Origin: a virus
Reading direction: 5' to 3' (one strand)
IMG/VR virus record: IMGVR_UViG_3300030419_003828
Span: 1 to 25,890 of that record
Length of the DNA stretch: 25,890 nt
The translations under genes were made by a program, and so were the position numbers. Numbering within the stretch: the first letter of the stretch is position 1; every line of letters begins with the position of its first letter. This document shows positions 10,788-19,700 of the stretch, in pieces. The notes beneath the pieces were generated by a model. It was not told the origin of the DNA. It worked only from the letters and a program-made list of their open reading frames with translations, and searched no databases.

Positions 10788-11189
10788 TTAAATATACGGG
10801 GTGGGGCTAATCAATCTTTCTTAATATCACAACAGAACCACTCATAATATCTATACTTCTATACATAAATAATCTAACTGTACACACTTAGATTTAATCT
10901 AGTTACAAATTGGTAAAAACTACCAAATAAAACCTATGGGAATATCAATTTCAGGGGTATCTTTATTTTGTCTTAGACATCTATATATATAAAGAACAAA
11001 CTCTAGTAAAAAACTAAAAGATTACTTTAAGAGATTGTTTGCATACGTTAGGTGAGCTATCACAGTAGTAACCCTTACCTGTCTTTTTTAGAATGTGCTT
11101 ACATTCTTTACATTTTTTATTCAATAATATATATTTTAATTCTTAATATCCTTTTTGGGCAGTAACGGGCATAGAAGTGTGTAGGCTTG
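10788..11189 (+). other. Non-coding stretch downstream of the rightward promoter
   Basis: This is AT-rich sequence with no credible rightward gene. Minor hairpins are visible: AATCTA/TAGATT around 10871-10894 and TTGGTA/TACCAA at about 10909-10925. A possible leftward zinc-motif frame crosses it at 11014-11124. It may be the 5' part of the RNA started at about 10788. Confidence 0.5.
11014..11124 (-). CDS. Possible 36-residue zinc-binding peptide
   Basis: A TTG-start frame encodes NKKCKECKHILKKTGKGYYC and then DSSPNVCKQSLKVIF. The CxxC...C...C spacing resembles a zinc knuckle and recalls other tiny zinc proteins in this genome. There is no convincing ribosome site (an AAAAAGGA lies about 25 bases upstream) and no ATG, so it may be a remnant of a longer gene or a chance frame. 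Confidence 0.3.
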   Translation of the reverse strand: MNKKCKECKHILKKTGKGYYCDSSPNVCKQSLKVIF

Positions 11190-11312
11190 AAAAATTAATT
11201 TTAAGTAGTCCTTGGGTAGCTTACTTGTCTTTCTAGTTGGTCAGGTCTCCCTGGTAAGCCTTTTGTACTCCCGATGTCCTCTTTACCTGTAACTACCTAC
11301 TTCTTAATTTTT
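11190..11312 (+). ncRNA. Branched structured domain in the rightward transcript
   Basis: AAAAATTAA (11190-11198) pairs with 11304-11312 and AAGTAG (11203-11208) with 11297-11302, giving 15 pairs around a small bulge. Inside, GTAG/CTAC and TTAC/GTAA continue the stem (11215-11223 with 11289-11296) and CAGG-TCTC-CCTG forms a terminal hairpin near 11241-11252. Nested pairing over 120 bases in a gene-free region suggests a structured RNA. Confidence 0.5.
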
Positions 11313-11393
11313 GTTTGTTATAACTTACAATACTATCATAGTTCTATTAATATAGATAGTACATAAAAACTCTTCCTGTGATTATGTATACAA

Positions 11394-11419
11394 ATCCCTG
11401 CCTCCCCTTTGGTAGGGAT
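11394..11419 (+). ncRNA. 9-bp hairpin before the tRNA-like fold
   Basis: ATCCCTGCC and GGTAGGGAT pair with one G-U pair (plus strand) around an eight-base loop. It stands eight bases before the tRNA-like element and could be a processing signal or part of the same RNA. Confidence 0.6.
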
Positions 11420-11427
11420 ACAAAGAA

Positions 11428-11504
11428 TGTGGGGGTGTCCAAGTTAGAGTCTCTGCTGGGCAACCAATAGAGATAACGTGGGTGCAAATCCCACCACCTC
11501 CACA
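11428..11504 (+). ncRNA. tRNA/tmRNA-like element without normal anticodon and D arms
   Basis: A ten-pair closing stem (11428-11437 with 11495-11504) contains the acceptor-like pair GGGGGTG/CACCTCC with A after it. A T-arm-like hairpin GTGGG-TGCAAAT-CCCAC (11478-11494) is stacked directly on it. A second arm TCTCT/AGAGA (11450-11454, 11469-11473) ends in TGG-GCAA-CCA, a GNRA tetraloop in place of an anticodon loop. The D-arm position is a 12-base unpaired linker. The T loop has G where tRNAs have the second conserved U. GGGGGTG...CACCTCCA strongly recalls bacterial tmRNA ends, whose tRNA domain also lacks a D stem. No 3' CCA is encoded. Confidence 0.55.
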
Positions 11505-11522
11505 GAAAAAAAATTTTTTTTT
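11505..11522 (+). terminator. A8-T9 tract after the tRNA-like fold
   Basis: Eight A followed by nine T directly downstream of the stable closing stem. The T-run would suit transcript termination or 3' end formation for the rightward RNA. The A-run between stem and T-run is atypical for an intrinsic terminator, so the call is moderate. Confidence 0.5.
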
Positions 11523-11548
11523 ATTCCAAAGCAAGTCTGTGTTCTATA

Positions 11549-11554
11549 TATAAT
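11549..11554 (+). promoter_or_regulatory. -10 box placed for a leaderless methyltransferase mRNA
   Basis: TATAAT ends six bases before the ATG at 11561, so the first transcribed base would be the start codon itself. No Shine-Dalgarno sequence is present. A -35 box is not convincing. Leaderless genes with such -10 positions are common in actinobacteria. Confidence 0.5.
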
Positions 11555-11560
11555 TCAGTA

Positions 11561-12103
11561 ATGATTCCTTTTCCAGACAATAAATATAATATAATTTATG
11601 CTGACCCACCTTGGTCTTTTAAGAATTACAGTAAGAAAGGAGAGGAGAGAAACCCTAATCAACACTATCTAACAATGGGTAAGGAAGATATAAAGCAACT
11701 TCCTGTAAATGATATAGCAGCAGATAACTCGGTTTTATTCTTATGGGTAGTTAATCATTCTCTACCCCTAGCTTTTGAAGTAATAGATAGTTGGGGTTTT
11801 GAGTACAAGACTATGGCTTTTGTTTGGGTTAAGAGAAATATTAAATCAGAGGGGTTTTTTACAGGGTTGGGGTATTGGACAAGAGGAAACCCAGAGCTAT
11901 GTTTATTAGCTACCAAAGGGAAACCAAGCAGGGTTTCAAAAGCTGTTAAAGAATTGGTAATAGAGCCTAGACAAAAGCACAGTAAAAAACCAGACAGAAT
12001 TAGAAATGATATTGTTAATTTATGTGGAAATCTACCACGCATAGAATTGTTTGCTAGAGAAACAGCAGAGGGTTGGGATAGTTGGGGTAATGAAGTTAGT
12101 TAA
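11561..12103 (+). CDS. MT-A70 family adenine-N6 DNA methyltransferase
   Basis: The 180-residue protein has the hallmark DPPW motif (residues 15-18, in YNIIYADPPWSFKNY). The rest of the MT-A70 order follows: YLTMGKEDIKQLPV, the strand FLWVVNHSLPLAFEVI, WVKRNIKSEGFFTGLGYWTR, NPELCLLATKG, and the C-terminal RIELFARETAEGWDSWGNE that completes the SAM-binding fold. It transfers a methyl group from SAM to the N6 of adenine, probably in phage DNA to block host restriction or to mark replication. The length is normal for phage members. It appears to be transcribed alone from a leaderless promoter, and its end overlaps the convergent gene at 12096 by eight bases. Confidence 0.93.
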   Translation: MIPFPDNKYNIIYADPPWSFKNYSKKGEERNPNQHYLTMGKEDIKQLPVNDIAADNSVLFLWVVNHSLPLAFEVIDSWGFEYKTMAFVWVKRNIKSEGFFTGLGYWTRGNPELCLLATKGKPSRVSKAVKELVIEPRQKHSKKPDRIRNDIVNLCGNLPRIELFARETAEGWDSWGNEVS

Positions 12104-12302
12104 TCGGTTCTTGTAATCCAGTGGGTGCTTTTCTTCCCTTGATTCTTGGAATTGTTTTTATCTTATGTTTATTACACCAAGGGTGTTTATTGTATTTTGA
12201 AATAACAGTTTTACAATCTTCCTTTTTACACACCCTTCCACTACTATAAGTCTTAGAGGGTTTAGCATTAGGGTATTTATTACCTTTGATATAATCACTC
12301 AT
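12096..12302 (-). CDS. Small CCCH zinc-finger protein
   Basis: This 68-residue basic protein has a probable zinc site C25-x4-C30-x12-C43-x2-H46 (VCKKEDCKTVISKYN then PWCNKH). Many small actinophage proteins of this type carry the ending WCNKH or LCxxH. The basic termini suggest nucleic-acid binding. There is no ribosome site, but TATACT on the minus strand (12316-12311) ends eight bases before the ATG, so this too looks leaderless. It lies alone against the rightward flow, between the methyltransferase and the packaging genes. Confidence 0.7.
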   Translation of the reverse strand: MSDYIKGNKYPNAKPSKTYSSGRVCKKEDCKTVISKYNKHPWCNKHKIKTIPRIKGRKAPTGLQEPIN

Positions 12303-12325
12303 AGAAATTAAGTATAGGAGGAAAA

Positions 12326-12391
12326 ATGCCAGGCAAGAAGTATTCGTACAAAAAGGGTATGAAGAAAAACAAATCTAGAAGAAGGAAGTAA
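12326..12391 (+). CDS. 21-residue very basic micro-protein
   Basis: A strong AGGAGG site precedes the ATG, and the stop overlaps the next ATG (TAATG). The sequence is MPGKKYSYKKGMKKNKSRRR plus K, almost all Lys, Arg, Tyr and Gly. Short Lys/Arg-rich peptides with YSYKKGM occur just upstream of terminase genes in related phages as far as I recall. It probably binds nucleic acid. It is the first gene of the packaging and virion operon. Confidence 0.65.
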   Translation: MPGKKYSYKKGMKKNKSRRRK

Positions 12392-12498
12392 TGCCTTTTA
12401 AGAAAGTTGGACCAAACAAATATAAATCCCCTAGTGGAAGAATATTTACAGGAAAACAAGTTAAAGCCTATTATGCAAAAAATAGAAAGAAAAGGTAA
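12391..12498 (+). CDS. 35-residue basic micro-protein
   Basis: It is coupled on both sides by TAATG overlaps. The sequence MPFKKVGPNKYKSPSGRIFT continues GKQVKAYYAKNRKKR, with a K-x-Y-x-S-P-S-G-x-x-F-T pattern that looks like a conserved short fold and not a random frame. Basic and probably nucleic-acid-binding; perhaps linked to packaging because it is directly upstream of the terminase. Confidence 0.65.
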   Translation: MPFKKVGPNKYKSPSGRIFTGKQVKAYYAKNRKKR

Positions 12499-14411
12499 TG
12501 CCCAAACCTATATGTAAAAAAAACTCTTACAAAGGAGAGACCTGTAGAAGGCAGAGAAGAACACATAGTCCGTACTGTTCTGACAAATGTAGAAACAGAG
12601 CTGCTTACTTAAGAAAGAAAAACAAAGAAGAGCTTGAGCAACCAGCCGAGTTTGTTGAAAGGAAACTTCCTTCAACAGTTTCCAGAGGACCTCACTATGA
12701 GTACTTTGTTGGTAGTTATGCACAAGCTATTGAAGAAGGAAAGTTAACACATCAGAAGGTTGCGAACAAAATGAACATAGCTAGAAGTATTGTTACAAAA
12801 ATGTATCAGGCTTACCTAGAAGATAAAATGATTTTGGAGCAACAAGAAAACTGGGAGACACCAAAAGAAGCTGTTAAGAGTTTAGAGGAGTTTACCAAGT
12901 TTAGAGATAGATACTTTTTAACAGAGACAGGAGAGAAGTATGAAACAGCAGACTTTCACATCAAGTGGATTAACTCTATATTAGATGCTATAGATAACGG
13001 AAAACAACAAATGATTTTATCTCCTCCTAGGCACGGAAAGACAGACTTACTTACACACTTTGCAGTATGGCAGATTTGTAAAAACCCTAACATACGAGTT
13101 ATGTGGGTTGGTGGTAATGAGGAGATAGCAAAGAACGCAGTTGGTGCTGTGTTAGACCATTTAGAAAATAATGAACAATTAATTTTAGATTTCTGTGGAC
13201 CTGGTAATACATTCCAACCAAAAGTTAGAAGTGGAAAGTCCTGGTCATCAGGACAGTTTACAGTTGCAACAAGAAATGTAACTGGAATTAAATCTCCATC
13301 TATGGTTGCTGTAGGTAAAGGTGGAAAGATTCTCTCAAGAGATTGTGATTTGATTATTGCTGATGACATTGAGGACCACGGAACAACTATTCAACCAAGT
13401 GCAAGGGAACAGACAAGACAATGGTGGACAACAACTCTCTCTTCAAGGAAAGAGGAACATACAGCTATTGTAGTTATAGGTTCAAGACAGCACCCAGAGG
13501 ATTTATATAACTTTCTTTTAGAAAACCCAGAGATGGAGACAATAGTAGAAGAAGCACACGATTCGTTATGTGTAAAACCAGAGACAGAGGTTGAAAAACA
13601 TAAAAAGTGTATGTTGTGGGCATCTAAGAGAAGTTACAAGTGGTTAATGTCTCAGAAAAACAATGCAGACACAACAGGTGGTAGAGCAATTTTTGAAATG
13701 GTGTATTTGAATAAAGCATTTGTTGAAGGGATTACAATGTTTAGTTCTGAAGAGGTGGACCAATGTAGAGATGTAAACAGAGTAATAGGACATATCCCAT
13801 CAGGAACTCATTTGATTGCTGGGCTTGACCCTGCATCTACAGGATTTCAGGCTTGTTTCTTATGGGCAGCTAATCCAGAGACAGGAATGTTGTATTTAGT
13901 AGATATAGAAAACGAAGAAGGTGGAGGAGTTATACAGGCAAGGAAGTCTATAAAGAAGTGGTATGATATGTACGGACTTTCTCATTGGGTTATTGAGGAA
14001 AACGGATTTCAAAAAGCCATTAGGCAAGATATAGAGTTAAAAAATTATACAGCAAGAAATGGAATACACTTAGAGGGTCATCAGACACAGAAAAACAAAT
14101 ATGACCCAATTTATGGTGTTGGCTCTATGAAACAGCTTTTTGAACAAAGTCTAATAAGTTTGCCATATGGCAATACAGAAAGTGAAACTAAGAGTAATAT
14201 ATATCGTAGACAACTAATTTATTTTTCATCTGCTGCTAGTAGGGCAAGTAAGGCGAAAAGTTACAAATCAGATGTTGTAATGGCATCTTGGTTTCCAATG
14301 AGAGTTGTAAGGAGACTAGGTAAAGAGAGAATGGCTGAAATAGGATATGAGTACACACCAAGTTTTGGTGAATGGGATATAAGCGAAATGAACGAAGCAC
14401 CTTGGAGTTAA
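12498..14411 (+). CDS. terL: Terminase large subunit with N-terminal zinc and helix-turn-helix extension
   Basis: The 637-residue protein packages DNA into the capsid. Residues 1-40 contain a Cys cluster (C6, C16, C27, C31), and 82-110 (KLTHQKVANKMNIARSIVTK) look like a helix-turn-helix. The ATPase follows: Walker A SPPRHGKT at 175-182 and Walker B LIIADDIED at 285-293. The RNase-H-like nuclease begins with AGLDPAS (D444), then VIEENG (E500), and has a late Asp in KSDVVMA. No separate small terminase is seen, so the N-terminal DNA-binding part may replace it; this is inference. The start overlaps the preceding stop. Length exceeds many single-domain large subunits by about the size of this extension. 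Confidence 0.93.
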   Translation: MPKPICKKNSYKGETCRRQRRTHSPYCSDKCRNRAAYLRKKNKEELEQPAEFVERKLPSTVSRGPHYEYFVGSYAQAIEEGKLTHQKVANKMNIARSIVTKMYQAYLEDKMILEQQENWETPKEAVKSLEEFTKFRDRYFLTETGEKYETADFHIKWINSILDAIDNGKQQMILSPPRHGKTDLLTHFAVWQICKNPNIRVMWVGGNEEIAKNAVGAVLDHLENNEQLILDFCGPGNTFQPKVRSGKSWSSGQFTVATRNVTGIKSPSMVAVGKGGKILSRDCDLIIADDIEDHGTTIQPSAREQTRQWWTTTLSSRKEEHTAIVVIGSRQHPEDLYNFLLENPEMETIVEEAHDSLCVKPETEVEKHKKCMLWASKRSYKWLMSQKNNADTTGGRAIFEMVYLNKAFVEGITMFSSEEVDQCRDVNRVIGHIPSGTHLIAGLDPASTGFQACFLWAANPETGMLYLVDIENEEGGGVIQARKSIKKWYDMYGLSHWVIEENGFQKAIRQDIELKNYTARNGIHLEGHQTQKNKYDPIYGVGSMKQLFEQSLISLPYGNTESETKSNIYRRQLIYFSSAASRASKAKSYKSDVVMASWFPMRVVRRLGKERMAEIGYEYTPSFGEWDISEMNEAPWS

Positions 14412-14412
14412 G

Positions 14413-16164
14413 ATGAAAGCAACAGATTTACAAGATAGAATAACGCAACTACATTACGATAATCAACAAGCATACGCAACAAGAGGTCGTATTCGTGCAA
14501 TTATGAATGGTGGACCTTCAGGTATCTTAGCTTTATTGGGAGACCAGATAAAAGGTTTCCAAGATTGGCAAGTTCCAGTTCCAAACCTTATGAATACAGG
14601 ATTAGAACACTTAGCTCAAAAAATAGGTCGTATTCCAAATCTTAAAATAGACATACCTAATGACAGAGATTCAGAAAGGTCAAAACAAAAAGCAGAAAAG
14701 ATTGCAAGAATTATTACTGCTTATGATGACAACCAGAGATTAGATATTCAAATGCCACAAGTTGGTAGGTGGTTACCAGGTTATGGTTTTGCTGTATGGG
14801 TTATTAGAGAGAAAAAAGATTCTAATGGAGTTCCTTACCCTTGTGCAGAACTAAGAGACCCTTATAACTGTTTTCCTGGTTATTATGGTGCAGACCAAAA
14901 ACCAGTAGATTTATCCATAGTTCGTAGAGTTCCAAAGTATGCACTAGAGAATGTCTATCCAGATTTCAAAGATGTAATTAACAGAGAAGCTAAACACGAA
15001 GGATTGAATATCGGTGGTGGATATGCTTCTCCATATACAGATTCTTATTCAGGTTCTTGGGCTAACTCCAATGGACAGGGAGATTTAGTTGCAGAATATT
15101 ATAATGATGAAGGAACATATGTATATCATATGGCATCAGGAACAGTATTTGATTTTGTTCCAAATCCACTATCAAGTGGTCCTGCTTTCGTTGTAGCTAA
15201 GAAGTTTTCATTTGACCAGCTAGAAGGACAGTATGACCAAATCATAGGATTGATGGCAGCTATGGCAAAGATAAATGTTATGAGCATTATTGCTATGGAA
15301 GATGCTGTCTTTACGGAAACAAATATTTCAGGAGAGCTTGAATCAGGACAGTATAGAAAAGGAAGATTTGCTGTAAACTATCTAGCTCCAGGTACACAGG
15401 TTTCAAAACCAGCTTCAAATGTTCCTTATCAGATTTTCCAACAGATAGATAGGATTGAAAGACAACTTCGTATTGGTGGTGCATATCCTGTTACTGATGA
15501 TTCTCAATCTCCACTTAGCTTTGCTACTGGTAGAGGTTTAGAGGAACTAGGTGCATCAATGTCTTTGATGATTAGAGAATACCATACTGTAATGGCAGAT
15601 GCTATTGAACAGACAGATGCGAAAAGACTTGAGTGGGATAGTGTTATGTATGGTGGAAAGCCAAAACCATTATCAGGATATATGGATAACAAGTTCTATG
15701 CAGAGAAATATGACCCAGAGAAAGATATAGGATTTAATTATAAGACACGCAGAGTGTATGGTGCTATGGCTGGTTATGATGAACCACAGAAGATAGTTAC
15801 AGGGTTGCAATTACTTCAAGCAGGTATCATAGATACACAGACTTTGCAAGAGAACCTTGATGGGTTAGATAACATAGTTAGAGTTAATGAACGAATAACT
15901 AGAGAGAAAGCAGATAAGGTATTGTTTGATACTTTACTTGCACAATCACAAGCAGGAGACCAAAGAGCAACAATGGCTATTGTTGAGATAAGAAAAAACC
16001 CAGGAGATGTAGAGAATATTTTAGATAAATTCTTTACCCCTCAAGAACCACAAATGACAGAAGAGGAGATTTCTTTTGTAGAAGGACAAGGACCTCAAGG
16101 ACCTCAAGTTCCTCAAGGTCCTCCACCTGGTATTGCTCAGTTAATTGGAGGATTGGGAGGATAA
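14413..16164 (+). CDS. Portal protein
   Basis: The 583-residue protein follows the terminase by one base, the usual place of the portal. Its features fit phage portals: an N-terminal helical region, then LAQKIGRIPNLKIDIPND, a WLPGYGFAVWVIREKK strand region, RDPYNCFPGYYG, and a long helical C-terminal half with TGRGLEELGASMSLMIREYH (the stem/wing region). The last 40 residues are Pro/Gly/Gln-rich with collagen-like steps (GQGPQGPQVPQGPPPG), then IAQLIGGLGG. The portal forms a 12-fold ring at one capsid vertex through which DNA passes. The assignment is from position and pattern, as portal sequences vary strongly. Confidence 0.8.
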   Translation: MKATDLQDRITQLHYDNQQAYATRGRIRAIMNGGPSGILALLGDQIKGFQDWQVPVPNLMNTGLEHLAQKIGRIPNLKIDIPNDRDSERSKQKAEKIARIITAYDDNQRLDIQMPQVGRWLPGYGFAVWVIREKKDSNGVPYPCAELRDPYNCFPGYYGADQKPVDLSIVRRVPKYALENVYPDFKDVINREAKHEGLNIGGGYASPYTDSYSGSWANSNGQGDLVAEYYNDEGTYVYHMASGTVFDFVPNPLSSGPAFVVAKKFSFDQLEGQYDQIIGLMAAMAKINVMSIIAMEDAVFTETNISGELESGQYRKGRFAVNYLAPGTQVSKPASNVPYQIFQQIDRIERQLRIGGAYPVTDDSQSPLSFATGRGLEELGASMSLMIREYHTVMADAIEQTDAKRLEWDSVMYGGKPKPLSGYMDNKFYAEKYDPEKDIGFNYKTRRVYGAMAGYDEPQKIVTGLQLLQAGIIDTQTLQENLDGLDNIVRVNERITREKADKVLFDTLLAQSQAGDQRATMAIVEIRKNPGDVENILDKFFTPQEPQMTEEEISFVEGQGPQGPQVPQGPPPGIAQLIGGLGG

Positions 16165-16355
16165 TGAACGAAACGGATAAAGAGTTTGTAAGTATAATTA
16201 ATGAACAACTTTGGGACGTAGATGATATTGGAGAAGGTATATTATTAGAGGAAGCTATAAAACAACACGAAAAATTATCTTCTTTGTCTCCTTATAAATT
16301 TATAGTTATTAATTCAATAGTAGAGTTTTTTGAGGAAAGAGGAGAAGATGACTAG
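16164..16355 (+). CDS. Hypothetical 63-residue acidic protein
   Basis: The start overlaps the portal stop (TAATG) with GGAGG just upstream. The protein is acidic and mostly helical: MNETDKEFVSIINEQLWDVD and EAIKQHEKLSSLSPYKFIVI, ending FFEERGEDD. No family is recognised; it probably belongs to head assembly by position. Confidence 0.65.
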   Translation: MNETDKEFVSIINEQLWDVDDIGEGILLEEAIKQHEKLSSLSPYKFIVINSIVEFFEERGEDD

Positions 16356-16758
16356 AGCGCCTAAACCAATGTATACAAATCAAACTTGGGGTACTACTGA
16401 AGAATTAAATAGAAGATTAAGAGATGTTGATAATGAAGAAATTACTGGAAGAAATAATAATTTACCTCCTGCTTCTATTAATACAACTGACCAAACTAGA
16501 ACAATACAACCAGTTGAAGAAGAAGTTGCACAAATCACAGGTCAAGAAGGTGTTTCCCCTGTATCAAATTTAGGACAAACTACAAATATGTTAGATGTTC
16601 TTAGGGATTCTGATTTCGCAAATGAAGATGCAACAGCAGGTGCTAGTCCTGTATATGTAAGTCAAACTGAATTAGGAGATTTAGATTACGAAGTTTTAGC
16701 TTCTTTATCAGGCAATACAAGTGTTAATGCTTTAAAAGAAATATTGCAACAAGGCTAG
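16348..16758 (+). CDS. Hypothetical 136-residue low-complexity protein
   Basis: I choose the ATG at 16348, preceded by AGAGGAG, instead of a TTG at 16330 that overlaps the ribosome site. The protein begins MTRAPKPMYTNQTWGTTEEL and is rich in Asn, Thr, Gln and Glu without clear hydrophobic core until the end (LGDLDYEVLASLSGNTSVNA). Disorder is likely. Position between portal and giant virion protein suggests a head-assembly or scaffold-like role, unproven. Confidence 0.65.
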   Translation: MTRAPKPMYTNQTWGTTEELNRRLRDVDNEEITGRNNNLPPASINTTDQTRTIQPVEEEVAQITGQEGVSPVSNLGQTTNMLDVLRDSDFANEDATAGASPVYVSQTELGDLDYEVLASLSGNTSVNALKEILQQG

Positions 16759-16759
16759 T

Positions 16760-19700
16760 ATGAGTAACGAAATAGTTGGGCCATACACTTTTGGTGAAGA
16801 TTACAGACAGATACAGGAAAAACAAAAAAAAATACAATTTAGTTTTAATAAGAAAAAAGCTGAAGTAACTCCAGAACAAATACAAAGAGTAAATCAATTA
16901 ACAGAGAAATATCCTACTGCTTTAAGTGGTTTAATTTCTTCTGCAGTTATTTCAAATTTATCAGATGAAGAGTTTGAAAAAGTATTAGCTTTACAATACA
17001 AAGCAATAGGTAAAGGAAATCCCTCATTACCTAATCCAATAGGTAATCAAGTTACAAATGGTTTAATAATGAACAAGGCTTTTGGAAAAGATTTAGAATC
17101 TAAATATAAAGGTGAATTTGAACCCAAGCCTTGGACTTCAAAAAGCACTTCTGAAGATTATAAAAGGGGATTAGGAGTTTTAGCAAAACTTATTCAATTA
17201 GCAGGGGAAGCATTATGGAATCCTATAGGTAAAGCAGAAAGAGCTTTTGTAGAAACTGCTGAAACTTATGAAAAACCTTTTCAGTTAATGGCTGATTTAA
17301 AACAACAGGAAATAGAGGAATTAAAAAATAATGCAACTTCAATAAAACCAGGAGAACCAGGAGACACTTTATTCAATATAGCTACTAAAAGAGATGAAAA
17401 AAAGAAATTAGAAAGAACAGGTCAAATTGCTGGCTTAGCTTTAACATTTGCAGATTTATTGTCTGGTCGTGCCTCTCTTACATCTAAAGCAACTAGAAAA
17501 ACATTTTCTGAAAAATATAAGAATGCTGGTTCTTCTATTGCAGGAACAGCAGTTGAAAAAATAAAACAAGGAGAAGACCCACAAGAAGTATTTAATAGTT
17601 TTGGAGATGGGTTTATTTTAGAAGGTCCAATAGTAAAAGAAGCATTAGAAAATCAAGAAGCATATAAATATCGTGGAAGAAATATAACTATTGGTAGATA
17701 TGTAGAAGATGTTATAGGTGTAGACCCCAATAGCGTTTTGTATGGTGGGGTTTCAGGAGTAATAGATTTTGCTAAAGTATTAGCATTAGACCCTTTGTTA
17801 GTAGCAGGGAAAGTAAATAAAGCTATAAAGTTTTCAAAATCAACTACAGGTAAATTACAAAAAGCATATACAGAAGCTAACTTTGAAGAGATACCAAAGA
17901 TACTAGATAACTTTTTAGATAGTGAAAAGTCAGCTCCTCTAATAGAAGCTATTGCAAAAAACAAAGATTTTAAACAATTATTTGATGCTGTAAAGGATAC
18001 AGATTTAGCTATAAAGTTATACAATGCAGATACACCAGCAGCAGTAAAAGCCTCTTTAGATTTTTGGGTAAAGACCCAACAATCTGTTGGAATACCTAAA
18101 GTAATTAGAAGTTTTCAAAGTCTTGGTTATAACAAAAACTTAATTAAAGGATTAAAAGGAAAAAATGCAGCTTATTCTAAATTTGGAGAATGGACACCAG
18201 AAGCAGGTGCTTCTTATTCTGATGCTAACCAATCAGTTAAAGTATATAATCAATGGTTAGTTAATTTTCAAATACCAAGAGAGACAGCAAATAACTTAGC
18301 TTATAAATTTGGTATTGCAGCTAACTCTGGAAATAAAGCTGTAATGAATAAGATACTTTTTGAAAGCACATTAGACGCAGCAAAAGAAGTTGCTAAGAAA
18401 AAAGGATTTAAAAAAACTGATTTCCTAGATGATTATTTTAAAGAACTTTCAGGAATGAGTGAAATGAATGGAAAATCTTATTGGGCTAAAGTTCAAGAAA
18501 CTATGGGTGGAAAGTATGTAGTAGGTGAAGCTGAGTTTTTAGGTCAAAGAACATCTATACCAGGACCAGGTGGAAAAGCTCTTAATTTACCTACCCCTGT
18601 TGATGCAGGACAACATTTTGACGATATGTGGACATTAGGAAGTCCAAAAGATATTAGAAGAGCTTTAGGTAAAATAAATAAAATAGCAAGATTACCACTT
18701 AATAAAACATCTGGATTTAGAGGACTACAAGAAGTAGCTTCAAAAATACCTGGTGTTAATACTCCTGTTGATGACATTTTAAAAAATATTCCAGAAAAAT
18801 ATACAGATTTAATGATGGCTGCACCAGGAAAAAAAGTTAGTGGCCAAGGACTTGTTTATGGAACTATGGATAGAATGTTATGGCCATTTCAGAAAGTTTG
18901 GACAGGGGTTCAATTAATTACTAGACCAGCTTGGACATTAAGAATATTTGGTGAATCACAATTTAGAATGGGATTAGATGGATTAGACAACTGGATAGAA
19001 AATCCAATGTCTATGTTTGTGTGGGGAACTTATACTGATGATTTGTTAGGTAACCCTTGGAAAATGGGAACTAGAAGAGGTAAAAGAGCCTATAACCCAG
19101 ATATAGAAAAAGTTATTGCAAGAAGATTAGGTTCAGTTTTTGGTAAAAATAACCAAGAAAGCATTATAAAAGGACAATGGTATCCAACTGCAACACAGTC
19201 TTTAAATGAACCAAGCAAAATACAAGCGTGGCAATTAAATCTTAAATGGCCTTTAGAAAGTGATTTAGCTCAAGCTGTTGCTGGTACTATTTTAGATGGT
19301 ACAGACTTAACAAAAGTAAAGGCTTCGTTTTGGAATGGAAAACTTAGGTCTGTAAGAAACACTCTTAATGAAACAAGAATAGATTTTAAAGGAAAGCGTA
19401 CTAATCCTTATACAAAATTATCTGATGCTGATGCTTATGTAGATTCATATAGAGAATGGATAATGGATTTAACTAATGGTAATCCAAACATACTTAAGAT
19501 GATAAGAGATAGGAGAATTAATATAGATGGTTCAGATATTGATTTATCTTCTATAGATAGATTTACTCCAACAAATATTAAAAGTATTAAAAAGTTTTTA
19601 GGTGAAAACATAGATGCTTTACCAGATGCTTTACCAGTTCCTTCTTGGGTTAGTAATCCTGCTAAAAATAACGAAGTGTTTGAAGCTATGAGAAAAGGTT

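Noticed and set aside
11428-11504. Complete tmRNA
   Set aside because: Only 77 bases lie between the ends; there is no tag reading frame or pseudoknot region, so only the tRNA-like shell is present.
12956-13369. Leftward 137-residue open frame inside the terminase gene
   Set aside because: Antisense shadow of a well-supported gene, without ribosome site or recognisable composition; likewise the other long antisense frames in the virion genes.
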